From the NCBI RefSeq assembly GCF_003473485.1, contig NC_053044.1:57514091-57578090 (forward strand): a stretch of DNA of 64,000 bases. The letters are read 5' to 3'. This document shows positions 11,721 through 23,611 of this stretch, in pieces (position 1 is the first letter of the stretch; every line of letters begins with the position of its first letter). Under the pieces are notes generated by a model. It made no database searches and was not told the DNA's origin. It saw only the letters and a program-made list of their open reading frames with translations. The stretch is from Medicago truncatula. Taxonomy: Eukaryota > Streptophyta > Magnoliopsida > Fabales > Fabaceae. A program made the position numbers and the translations under genes.

Positions 11721-14700
11721 ATGGCAGCACCACCGAACATGGATCAGTTCGAAGCGTTTTTCAGAAGAGCAGATTTAGATGGAGATGGTAGAATCAGTGG
11801 TCCTGAGGCTGTCAATTTCTTTCAAGGATCCAACTTGCCTCAAAACGTTCTTGCTCAGGTACCTTTCTTTCTCTTCCATAATTTCAAATAAAATCAACTT
11901 TACTATAATTGATGTGATTATTTTGAGTTTTAGGTGTAGGATTTTCATAATGGATTATTGTGATTATGTGCTTGTTTGCTTAGAAACTATGATTTAGGTT
12001 TTCTTGTTGTTGATTAGGGATTTTAACTCGATCTAGTGTAATGCTTATTGATCTTGGTATGGATTACAGGTATGGATGCATGCTGATCAGGCCAAAACTG
12101 GTTTCCTTGGGAGGAATGATTTTTATAATGCTTTGAAATTAGTAACTGTTGCACAGAGTAAGCGAGATTTAACTCCGGATATTGTGAAGGCAGCGTTATT
12201 CGGTCCTGCTGCTTCTAAAATCCCTGCACCGCAGATAAACCTTGCTGCTATACCTCCACAGCGTCCGAATCCAGTGGCTTCCTCGTCGGTTGGGCAGATT
12301 GGTGTGACTTCTGGACCAACATCGAGTCAAGGTTATGCTTATAGAGGACAGGGGTTAGCAGGTTCTGTTGGGAACCAGCAATATCTTCCTTCTCAGCAGG
12401 GTGCTAACATGAGACCGCCTCAATCACAGGGGTTCGCAGGTTCTGTTGCGAACCAGCAATATCTACCTTCGCAGCAGAATGTTAACATGAGACCACCTCA
12501 ATCACAGGGGTTATCAGGTCCTATTTCAAACCAGCAATTTCTACCTTTGCAGCAGAATATTAACACGAGACCGCCTCAATCACAGGGGTTAGCAGGTCCT
12601 GTTGGGAACCAGCAGTTTCTACCTTCGCAGCAGAGTCCTACTATGAGACCACCTCAATCACAGGGATTTTCAGGTTTTGTTGCAAATCCACAATATCTTC
12701 CTTCCCAGCAGAATCCAAACATGAGACCAACTCAATCCATGCCAACTGTCAGTGCTCCTGGTCCACAACAATTCATGCCTGCTGGTAACACTCCTCGTCC
12801 ACCTCAGTTGATGCCCTCCGGTACAGCCCCTCGTCCGCAACAGGGTTTTGCAGGTCCCAATCTCTCAAATGCTAACATCTCAAATGATTGGAATGGTGGA
12901 AGGACTGGTATGGCTCCAGCTCAGCCTGCAGGAATCACTCAATCACCTGCCTTATCAACACCAACATCGCCGTCTCTGGTCTCGCCGGTCTCCCAGCCAA
13001 CACCTGTTACCACTAAAGCATTGACTGTGTCTGGAAATGGGTACCCTTCCCGTCCAGTTTTGGGCGACGATTTTTTCTCTACTGCTGCATCCACACCAAA
13101 ACAAGACCCTACTCGACAGAATTATTCTGTTAGCAGTGCACCTGCCTCATCATCCATTGTTCCAGTTTCCAGTAGTGCCAACCCTGCAAGTAGGCAAAGT
13201 TCACTTGATTCATTGCAGAGTGCATTCTCAATGCCACTTACAAATAGCCAGATTCCGCGGACACAGTCTTTACCAAACACAAACCAGCAAATTTCACCAC
13301 CAGCTTCTTCTCCGCTTACCACATCTGGGAGATCGGTTGGACTTGGAAATACTAGTTCCGACAATTCACAGCCTCCGTGGCCAAAAATGAAACCTTTTGA
13401 TGTGCAGAAGTATAGGAAGGTTTTTATGGAAGTTGACACCGACAGGGATGGGAAAATCACTGGGGAGGAGGCACGCACTCTTTTTATAAGTTGGAGATTA
13501 CCAATAGGTAAATTTTTTGCATTCCAACTAACCACTGTTTGATGCAGTCTTTAAGCATTTTGGTATGCTGATGTGATAACTAGTCCATGAAGCATAGAAA
13601 ATAACTACTAATAAAATCAATAATCAGCTGAAGTTTATCGGTTTTAGCTTCGTAAACTCGTTATTTTTCTACTCTTATTCTTTTGTTGACATCCAAAAAC
13701 TGGCTACTGTAACCTGATTCTGAAAATGTTATTGTTTCTGGCAAAATTAATACAAATTTTTTGAATGTAAATTTTTGTAGTCAGATCCTTTTTTATTTTA
13801 AAAATTTACAAGCTCTCGTTTATTTGGAAAGAAGCATATTAGATTCACGTGATTGTCAATAAATAGAAGTAAAATGGAGCATGTGCATGTTCGGCAAGAC
13901 ATACTTGAGTGAAAATTGAAGATCATATACCACAACAAGTCAAATGGTTTAGGTGTATGTTCTGTATATTAATGAAGGGACATGTAAGAAAAGAGAAGAT
14001 GGAGAATGGACAAAGGCTCGCCTCGAATGATTTAGCCATGTGAGGAGAAGATCAATAGAAGCCCTAGAGAGAAGACTTGATGACATACATGATATCCTGA
14101 TAAATAGATATAGAGGAAAACGTGTAAACAAAGAGAAGGTCAAGAATGATTCTATTATAGAAAAAGTATGACTAGCACCTATCAAGGAAAAGTGGACAAA
14201 ATTTTGCCCGAGATGATTTAGTCATGTGAGGAGAAGAAAATAGGAGACCTAGAAAGAAGAACTGATAAGATTGAGGATAGCCCAACAAATAGAGATAGAG
14301 GAAGACCAAGTAACACTTGAAGCATGCATAAAAAAAGACCTATACTTAAAACTTGGATTTTTATAAAACAAAGTGGTGATGTTTGATCTATGTAGTTCAC
14401 TCCACTTATTGTTTTTGTTGTTATAGCTATCATTTGATGATTTTCGTTTATTAGCTCCTTTATACAGGAAAGTCAAGTTTTCACTATCACCTAAATAGAA
14501 TATGGACAAAACTTAGGTGCATTTCCTGAGGCATTGTTTGTGAGTTTGGAGGGGAAGGGAGGGGAGGGTTTTGGAGTAAAGGAAGGAACAGTAGAAAAAA
14601 TAGAGAACATTGGGAAGGGAGGGCTTTCTGGGGTTCATTTTTCTCCATGATACAAAACTCCCCTCACTTGGGGGAACTCAAATTGTATTAGAGGAGGGTT

Positions 14701-17700
14701 TACATGAATTCTTCAAATTTAATCGATGTTGTTATAATATTGTTAAAATAAAAAATATATTATTCATAATCATTAATTTATCATTCTTTAAAAAAACATT
14801 CTTTCAAATTTTTTGAAAGATTTCTCCATGTTCCCCTATATTTCCCACCCCCCAAAGCTCTCCCTTCCCCTCCCCTTCAATCTCCCAAACAAAGCCTTGG
14901 TGCATTTCCTTAGGTGCTTTTCATGTGGTTCTTCACATAAAATTGAACTTCTGTGCTAATAACAAACTTTAAGAAAATTGTGGATTTGAGAAATCATTGG
15001 TAGTTATTAGTATTTTATGTGAAGAACCACACGAAAAACACCTAAGGAAATGCACCTAAGTTTTGTCCATATATAAATTACTCCCACATAATCAACAAGT
15101 ACTTCATTGAGAGATTCTTTATTCTTTTTTTGACCAGGGAGAGATTCTTTATTTGGATAGAAGAACAATTTTACTAAAGGAATAAATACAAAGGAAGGAG
15201 GATAAGTAATCCTCCCTAAACAAACCTACTGAAAAAACCAGGAACCTCTAGAAACACAGAAAACACTGCTAACATGAGCTACAGCATTAATGTGAAAGAG
15301 CTCTAAATCCCATGTGTCTTTTGTTTTGTTTTCTTTCTTTTGGATTCTAGAGGAAGCTGTTATTTGAAAGATGGAGGAGTAAGCACCAATGAGAGGACAT
15401 AAACACAATGCTATATTATTTTAAGGGTAAAGAGACCTCCTTAAATATATGAGCGTTCCTTACCAACCATAGTGGAGAATTGTAGCAACCTCACATTGCT
15501 TAAAAACCAGGTCTCCTTTTTCCGGCCAAAATCTTTAAAGATTACATTAAGAAACATCATGAACTTGAAAGGAGAAAGCTGTTATTATCAAAGATCTCCA
15601 AAGGTTCTTCCATTATAAGTTAGTCACCTTCGGATGCAAAATTAAGTAGGATTCTGTTTATGAACTAGTCCTGGAGATGATAACACTGATATATGGAGAA
15701 AGAGCTGGGTGCAGCCTATAAATCTGCAACTTCTACTGCCACACAGTTTATGGTGTTCCACAATTTCAATGTCGAACATCATGTTGGCTGCAATTGTGTC
15801 ATTGCTGATGCCTAATGAAGCTTCTATTGCCAGGCAGTTAGGCTAGCATAAATTAAAACTGCTTAGTGAAATGTGCTACACTGAATAGAAAGCATCAGTA
15901 GACATGTTTCTTTGCTGTTTTTATTTATTTATTTGCTTTTAAGACTCTATTTCTTCTAGTTCTGTCTAACTGTGTACTCCACTATTTTGGAAATTTTCGT
16001 GGATAGGTCTTGGGATGGCCTTTTATAATTTCTTGATAGTGCATTCTGAATAAGGTCTTTGTGCACTTTCTGCAGATGTCTTAAAGAAGGTGTGGGACTT
16101 ATCTGATCAAGATAATGATAGCATGCTTTCATTGAGGGAGTTTTGCTATGCTGTTTATTTGATGGAGCGGTATAGGGAAGGTCGTCCTCCTCCACAGTCT
16201 CTTCCAAGTAGTGTTATATTTGACGAAACATTGATGTCTATGACTGGGCATCCGAATATTGCTTATGGAAATGCAGCATGGAATGTAGGCCCAGGTATAT
16301 TCACAAATTTATACTATCTCTTTTTTTCTCTCTTGTTGGATATTTCTTCACTAATTTTTTACTCCTCCCTGTCACAAGGTTTTCAGCAGCAACCAGGGAG
16401 GCCAGGTGCTCCGCCAGTGGCGCCAGCAGCTGGTCTGAGGCCACCAGTGCAAGGAACGCCTGCTCAGGTTGACAGCACTGTGCCGCCCGATCAGAAAAAG
16501 TTTGGAACATCTGCGTTGGACGATTCCTTTTTGAACGACACAGATAATAGTGAGCAAAATATTGAGACTGCAGGGAAAAAGGTATATGCTTTGCCTTGTA
16601 GTTTTTGTTCATATGTAACTCAATTTTGAACGACATAATTTTTGTCCAACATGAGAATCAAGTAAGCTTAGCAGAGATGAGGATGTTGCGTTTGATGAGT
16701 GGTAAAACTAGACGCGATAGGATTATGAATGACACCATTAGAGAGAGTGTTGGGGTAGCACCTATAGTAGAAAAGATGGTAGAAAATAGGCTTAGGTGGT
16801 TTGGGCATGTAGAGAAAAGACCTGTAGATGATGCAGTACGTAGAGTAGATCAGATGGAGGTTAGTCAGATCGAAAGAGGTAGAGGAAGACCTAGAAAAAC
16901 TATTAAGAGAAACTATAAGGAAAGATTTAGAGGTCAATGAGTTGGACCCAAATATGGTTTATGATAGAACATTATGGCATAATTTGATCCATGTAGGCGA
17001 CCCCACTTAGTGGGATAAGGCTTGGTTGTTGTTGTTATTGTAACTCAATTTGGTATAGTAAATGTTCCATTTCAATGATAATTTTTTTCCGTTTTTACTT
17101 TGATACTTGTTTTTTTCGTTTTCATGTCAAGGAGGATTTGTTGTAACCAAATATCAACTTGTCTATTGCCTTTCTTGGCACGGACTCCAATTACTGTAGG
17201 TTAGATAGATAGTAAATAACCAATTCAATTGAGAGACTAACCGCACTTTCCAAGACACTTGATATTGGTAAGAAGATAAATCAAGCTGCAATACACGTGC
17301 TAATCTGTGAAAAGCTCTGTTATAAAACAAGCTACTTTTCCATTGAGACCTAAAGAAAAATGGTTCTCTTTGATGTTGTAGGCTGAAGAAACACAGAATA
17401 TGATATTGGATTCAAAAGAGAAGATTGAGTTGTACCGCAACAAAATGCAGGAATTGGTGAGTAATTCATATATTCTTTCCTATTTCATTTTGATCTTGTA
17501 CTGATGTTGCATGCTTAGAATTTAAAAATAAATTTATTATGACCTTTGACCTGTTGCTGCTATATGGAAGAATTACCACATGTTCGCTTTGGCTTAATTT
17601 TTACACAGTAAATGTTATGAGCTAAATACCTCTCGAGTATCCGATTATAAACATAGAATAAGCCAACACAAATATTTTAGTGTACCAGAACTGTGTAATT

Positions 17701-20700
17701 TGGCATGAAGAACTGGTTCACTATGTGACAAATACTGTGGAATGGGTCAATACTGCTATTAGTTGCATTTTATATATGTTTTGTTACAGAGGACCACATT
17801 TTTGTTGTCTCGTGACTGTCTATGAATTCAATTTACCTTGTTCAGATGATAACTGACATAGATGGATTCATAAATCATCCTACAGTGACTTGATGGTAGG
17901 GTTATGGTTCTAGTTAGGCTTTAGTTTAATCCCTGGGAATTGACTTCTGCTTAGGAAGACTTGATATTTTGCAGAAGGGAAATTCTTTCCCTCAAGAAAT
18001 TAACTGGAATCGTGCAATCAGTGAAAAGATTGAGGATTTAAGTTGGTAATGTTAAGGAGTTTGTGGGGTAAAACCATGTAAGATTTATAATCTTTTTATA
18101 TCCTTTTTAAACGAGAAAGATAAGTGTTTATATATAATGAATCTGAATAAAGGAAAATGGATCTTATCTGCTTTAACATTTGGCCAGTGATAATTTATGT
18201 TAGGTTGTGCACTCACTCTCTTTTCTGCCCCTCCCTTATGGTTTTCGTATTTCAGGTCCTGTATAAAAGCAGATGTGATAACCGCTTAAATGAGATTACA
18301 GAAAGGGCATCTGCAGATAAGCGTGAGGTATTCTTATTTTTCTGAATATGTTTTGTAAGTTTAAGATGTTAAGAGAATTCACTCGTGTTTGGTGGTGTGC
18401 TACAGGCAGAATCATTGAGCAAGAAATATGAAGAGAAATACAAACAAGTTTCAGAAATAGCATCTAAATTGACTGTAGAAGAAGCTAAATTTCGTGATAT
18501 ACAGGTAGTTGGACATACTGTATTATATGTTGATAGACATGCTTTTTGTTAGAGTTGAAAATATTTTGCATCCTGATATCCTCATATTTGCATCGTTACT
18601 AGTGTTGTTGTCAAGGACCAACTTTTCAAAAAGCTTTAGCTTTTAGGTCAAAAATCATTAATAATTTTATAACTAAAACACTCCTCGATGCTACATCCCT
18701 TGAGTCCTGAAGCATACACAACGTACAGACACAGCTTACTTTTTGGTGAAGTTTGACTTATTTTAGAATGGGGATGGCAAGAATCAAACTTGTGTGGCTG
18801 AACCACCTTAAGTCACGAGTCTGTATATCTTCTTAAAATCTTTGTTTGTGCTACCTATTACAACAACTTGCTTGTTCGAACATAAAAAATGGTGATAAAG
18901 TTCTTTTGAATGCTTTTCCTAACAAAATGAAAATACACTTTAATATGCTTTATATTCTAATGAAACAGTAGGTTAAGAGGAAATATGCACGGCAGCAAAT
19001 TATCTGATATATTGCACTTAATCTCCTTTTGGAACTTTTGGCAAACCTAATGTCACATCAATTATATAATTGATATAATCTTTCTGGTTGTAGCTACTGT
19101 GGCCCAATGTTTCCCAATACTAGACTTCACTACTACATTTTTCTTCTTGCTTTACCATGAAACTACTAGGTTTCACTTTCACCCCTACAAAGACATGATA
19201 CATTCTGACTAATAAACATAAGTATGTGTTTAGAGCTGCATAGCCCGACGATTGTTGCAGAACCTTTCTCTTGAATCTTCTTTAAATACTTAATTGTTCA
19301 AGTTAGAGTGCTCTAGTGGATGTTAGTTAGTGAAGAAATGGAGTGCCTTACAATTGGCAAAGCAATGTCCCGCCTGTCAGACCACTAATCTTTTGTATCT
19401 ATTTCTGTGGGTGACCTTTTTCTCTGGAACCTTCTTCAAGTACATAATTATGCTAGTTAAGAGCTTTCAAGTGAGTAGTGGATAGTGAAGACATACAGTG
19501 ACCTACATTTGGCAAAAAGCAGTGACATATTTTCTCTAAGACCAGAAAATATATTTTATTGAATGCCTCATGACTTTGCTATCATGTATCAAGTATATTA
19601 TTTAGATACCCAAATCCTTAGTGTGATATCTGGTTTGGATGAAGTCTATTAGAGCATGTCACTGGCTGTTTTGAATTGATTCTGGTGTTGGTAACTAGTC
19701 ATTTATTCCTCTCCGCTTTTCATTCTTTCTTTAAACCAATGAATTCATATCGTTATAGTTAGGAAGATATATGTCTCTATCTTGAAACATTTCAGTGCAT
19801 CTTTTAACCATTATTTGACATATTTAGGAAAGGAAGGTGGAGTTGCAGCAAGCCATTGTCAAAATGGAACAAGGAGGCAGTGCAGATGGTATTCTTCAGG
19901 TGAACTTATTTTCTTGAATTAATACTAGGATTTCTGTGCGAACCTGCCTATTACTCTGTTACTGATTTTCAGTTAATTCCATAGGTTCGTGCTGATCGCA
20001 TACAATCAGATCTTGAGCAGTTATTTAGGGCTTTTGATGAACGGTGCAAGAAACATGGAATGGATGTGAAGTCGGTTGCAATGGTTCCGCTTCCTGAAGG
20101 TAATTTTAATCTGATGTTTCCTTGATACAACATCTTTCTCTACACTTACTTCTGTTCTTTGTTGGTCCTTAAAGAATCGCCTTACAAGTTTGTATTTATT
20201 TTGACTTAATTTCTCTTGCTATATGCGATTCTTGATTTTTATTCCCTTGTGGTATCCTCTTACACAGTTACACTCTTTAAGGATCATTCATTGAAACAAA
20301 GGAATTACCTACCAAGTGATGATGAAATGCTTATATTTGTCATAGAATACTGTTGGGAAAAACCCTAGTGGTCTAGTTTCACATTGAAAAGAAATAAAGC
20401 CTGAAAAGAGTTTATGAAGAATGACACTCCTCACATTAAAAGTTAATTTTGTAAGGATGAATTAGGCCCAACATAAAAACCTAAGATGATATCAGAGCCT
20501 CACGATTCAGGCCACTCACCATACTATCCACATACCTAGCCCAATAATGTTAGGCATGAGGGGTGTATTGGGGAAAAACCCCAAGTCCCACATTGAAAAT
20601 AGATAAAGTCTGAAAAGATTTTATGAAGAGCGGCACTCCTTACCTTAAAAGTCAATTTTGTATAGATGAGTTAGATCTAAATGTAAGAGATACTTTTTAA

Positions 20701-22568
20701 CACTCATCATTAAATTACTTCTTTAATATAATATGCATGCCTTTCTCGTGGAAGGTTGATAAGGCCAATCTAAATGGCTAATTCATAGATAGGTCAACTT
20801 ATTACTGCAGCAAACTTCTACAAGTGAACGCACTTTCCTGTATTAGTGTATTTCCAATTTTAATCTGGTTGTGTATTAACCTAATGAATTACAAGGTTGG
20901 CAACCCGGTAATCCAGAGGGGGCAGCTGTTTGGGATGAAGATTGGGATAAATTTGAAGATGAAGGTATGCCATATGCACTTTTCTGAATGCCATAATTTG
21001 CTTGATTGATATAACTTGTTTTATTAATTGCTTTTTTTACTTCCAGGATTTGCCAATGATCTCACTTTTGATACGAAAAATGCATCTTCAGAGCCAAAAC
21101 CTTCATTCATTCCCGGAGAACAAAATTCTTTTGATGATAATTCTGTTCATGGTTCACCTGTGAATGCAAATGGTAGGCAAGAAATTTTTACTAATGGTGA
21201 TTATACAGCCGAGGAGGAATCTTATGTACAAAGTGAAGATGACTTGGCACGAAGCCCCCGTGATAGCCCATTTGGAAGGAATGCAGTGGAGAGTCCTTCT
21301 AAGGATTTTTCAACCGCTCACTTTGATAAAGCTTCCGAAGCAGATGCAGAAACACATAGGTAATCTGTTCTCTGTTTTTCTGGTCATGATGGTGTTGGTT
21401 TATGTCTCGTCATCCTTTTTTTTCCTTTTTTCCTTCTGTTTCTGCAATCCGTGGCTTTGAATGTGGTGCATTTAGTAATTGTGATGTTGTTAATCTATGG
21501 TAACAGAAGTTTTGATGAATCAACCTGGGGTGCCTTTGACAATAATGATGATGTGGACTCGGTGTGGGGTTTTAACACCAAGGTAAGACATGTTATGCTC
21601 AGCTTTTACTTTTGTTGTTTTTCTCTTAATCTTGTTATCAACCTAGTTTGTTCTAGTTATTGAGGAAGAAGTTTTATGGAAATTAGTTTTAGATTTTTTT
21701 ACACTGGAATTGATGTAAGACACAATGGGGAACTGTTTCTTTTCCATATTATTTTTGCAATGGGTTTCTTAGCGCAACTACTGAAGAGAGTGTGTGCTAA
21801 TTTCAAAGATCAAGTTAGTTTAATTTCTTGGCACATAAGCCTGCCACATGATTATGCTTTTGTGAAAAAATAATTGAAGTAAAGCTACTAAATTCTTTAT
21901 GTTTGGTTCTGTAGGACTCTGACTTGGATAAGCAGGGAGATTTCTTTAAATCGGGTGATTTTGGTTTAAATCCAGTTAGAACAGGATCTACTGTTACAGA
22001 TGGTGCATTCCATACAAAAAGCCCTTTTGCTTTTGATGATTCAGTGCCTGGAACTCCATTTTCCAAGTTTGGAAACTCTCCAAGGTACAGTGAGGCAGGG
22101 GATCACTTCTTTGAAACGTCAAGGTTCGATTCCTCCTTCAGCATGCATGAAAGTGGAAATTCTCCGCAAGCAGAGAGATTTACGAGATTTGATTCCATTA
22201 GTAGCAGCAGAGATTTTGGCAACAATCAAGAGAAATTTTCAAGGTTTGATTCCATTAGTAGCAGCAAGGATTTTGGCTACAGTCACGAAAAGTTTTCAAG
22301 GTTTGATTCCATAAGCAGCAGCAAAGATTTCGGTTACAATCCTCCTGATACGCTGACAAGGTTTGATTCCATGAGTAGCAGCAAAGATTTTGGCTTCGGT
22401 GGTCAAGGACATGCAAGGTTTGATTCAATTAGTAGCAGCAAGGACTTGGGCTACAGTGCTCCATTCTCTTTTGATGACTCTGATCCATTCGGTTCCTCTG
22501 GCCCATTTAAGGTCACTTCAGATAATCAATCTCCAAAGAAAGGCTCTGATAAGTGGAGTGCGTTCTAG
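11721..22568 (+). CDS. EH1: EH-domain endocytic protein, AtEH1/Pan1 type (TPLATE complex)
   Basis: Thirteen exons: 11721-11858, 12070-13507, 16076-16294, 16379-16581, 17382-17456, 18256-18327, 18406-18504, 19828-19899, 19985-20099, 20896-20964, 21047-21359, 21507-21582, 21915-22568; 1180 aa. The first EH domain (about residues 8-95) has an EF-hand-like loop DLDGDGRISGPE. The second (about 485-585) has DTDRDGKITGEE and WDLSDQDNDSMLSLREF. Between them is a Gln/Pro-rich linker with five 26-residue repeats. A coiled coil covers about 667-810, then an acidic WDEDWDKFEDE motif, then a Ser/Phe-rich tail with repeated RFDSISSSKDFG units. Arabidopsis EH1 and EH2 are subunits of the TPLATE complex, which acts in clathrin-mediated endocytosis at the plasma membrane; EH domains bind NPF-type peptides. 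Large introns hold several transposon pieces but splice borders look intact. Confidence 0.92.
12349..12738 (+). repeat. Five 78-bp tandem repeats inside the EH1 linker
   Basis: Units start at 12349, 12427, 12505, 12583 and 12661, each beginning CAGGG and each exactly 78 bases (26 codons). Each encodes a variant of QGLAGPVGNQQFLPSQQ followed by five or six variable residues and RPPQS (RPTQS in the last unit). Spacing in whole codons keeps the frame open, so repeat number can vary without breaking the protein. Confidence 0.9.
13935..14310 (+). mobile_element. Decayed RTE-type LINE fragments in EH1 intron 2
   Basis: Two neighbouring stretches (about 13935-14090 and 14150-14300) read as worn copies of the RTE LINE 3' coding end: a block like APIKEKW then a SHVRRR-like block, interrupted by stops. 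The same motifs are clearer at 16627-17038. The twofold arrangement suggests a partial duplication of an old fragment. Confidence 0.5.
14502..15070. mobile_element. MITE with a second MITE inserted in it (EH1 intron 2)
   Basis: Outer ends ATGGACAAAACTTAGGTGCA (14502) and its reverse complement (ending about 15070) form perfect inverted repeats. The inverted arms continue inwards at about 14908-14950 and 15011-15050. A second element, about 14528-14897, sits in the left arm. Its own ends are GAGGCATTGTTTGTGAG and CTCCCAAACAAAGCCTT, and GTGCATTTCCT is duplicated on both sides of it. Neither codes for protein. Confidence 0.75.
16627..17038 (+). mobile_element. 5'-truncated RTE-clade LINE with target duplication (EH1 intron 4)
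   Basis: The frame encodes a typical RTE reverse transcriptase tail: LRLMSGKTRRDRI, then GVAPIVEKMVENRLRWFGHV, then RGRGRPRKTIKR. After the stop comes the conserved 3' end GACCCCACTTAGTGGGATAA, then GGCTTGG and a short (GTT)n tail. A 13-base target duplication, TGTAACTCAATTT, borders the insertion at 16614-16626 and 17039-17051. Only the last part of the element was copied. It lies in the sense orientation, about 45 bases past the exon 4 donor. Confidence 0.88.
20351..20695 (+). mobile_element. TRIM-like mini LTR retrotransposon (EH1 intron 9)
   Basis: A first terminal repeat runs from TGTTGGGAAAAACCC (20351) to GGCCCAACA (20473), with the TG...CA ends of an LTR. After it, GATATCAGAGCCTC (about 20487-20500) resembles the primer-binding site for initiator Met tRNA. 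A purine stretch, GGCATGAGGGG, comes before a second, diverged repeat that starts TGTATTGGGGAAAAACCCC at 20564. LTRs of only about 125 bases and a spacer of about 90 bases fit a terminal-repeat retrotransposon in miniature. The right end is worn. Confidence 0.7.
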
Positions 22569-23521
22569 CCTGCAATCCAAGTTTTCCTGGTTTTTTTCTT
22601 TGTTGTTTCCTTTTCCTTGATTGTTCATGATTAGCCTATTTTTTGTGTATAGCTAGAAAAAAAAAAATGTTAGACGGTAATATTGTATGGCGTATGTATT
22701 ATTTTTCAAGAGAGCTTTCCCTATATTTTTTGGGAAGGGATGAGTGTGTGTGTGTGGGGGGGGATAAGAGATAGGATTAAATGACATGGTGTGAATGTAA
22801 TACTAAGTTGATTGACAAACACATGCACAGGTTTTGTTTTTTTGTTTTTTTTTTCCTTTTTATTTCATTACATGCATTCATGAAGGTATTCTTGGTTGCC
22901 AGCTTGCCGGAGCATGAAATCTTCATTCACTGAAAATTGATAAATTGAACTATAATGGCAGGGACGGAATTTTCAGAGCTTTTAGTGTATATCTCAATAA
23001 AGAAAAAAAATGAGAAAACACATGATCGTTTAAATTATGGATGTGCTATTTTCATGAAAAATAAATAAATGCTCAAGTGTTGCCAAGTAGTTTGGCTGGA
23101 AGAACTATGCTATGCCATTCTGTGTATCCCACCCGTTTTTGCCAAAACCTGAGCGTGAGAATGCTATTGAAGATATTGAACCACAAGAAAAAATAAAACA
23201 AAACACCAAAAGTAATAAACTGAAAGAGAAATGATATTTGTACAACCATTTTTTTACAACTTTTAATAACTTTCTCTCTCATATTCACATTATCTTTTTA
23301 TTATTCTCTCTCTATTGTTTTTGACCAATCAAATGAGAGAAAAACTAGATTGTCATGAAAGTTTTTCAAAGAGATGTACAAATATAACTACTCGTAAAGA
23401 AAAAGTATCTCCAACTTGTTTCAACTTGATATTATTTGCTGCAAAAAAACTGTTCATAGCAAATGTATGTTCCTCATAAAAACTTCAACAGTACAAAATG
23501 AAATAAACACCGAGAAACTTT
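22569..23521. other. 3' flank of EH1 and intergenic DNA
   Basis: The 3' untranslated region of EH1 probably covers the first 100-250 bases. A short (TG)n and G-run lies at about 22743-22762. At about 23234-23385 a weak hairpin-like repeat (TATTTGTACAACC ... GATGTACAAATA) may be an old MITE. No gene is seen. Confidence 0.45.
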
Positions 23522-23611
23522 TCATTTGGTCTTCTGATAAATAAATTGAACACCAAAATCTTGCAATGCTCGGTCGCATTTGATCTCCATTTGTGATGCT
23601 GATCTGGCAGC
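23522..23611 (-). other. Exon-like minus-strand segment ending in a stop
   Basis: Downstream of a good acceptor (TTTTATTCAG) the minus strand reads 29 codons (AARSASQMEIKCDRALQDFG...) and then TGA. It would join in phase 0. No upstream exon of its own was found. It could be an alternative last exon of the VMA22-like gene, because exon 6 of that gene has an in-phase GAG|GTGGAA site, or it may be a relic. Low confidence. Confidence 0.3.
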
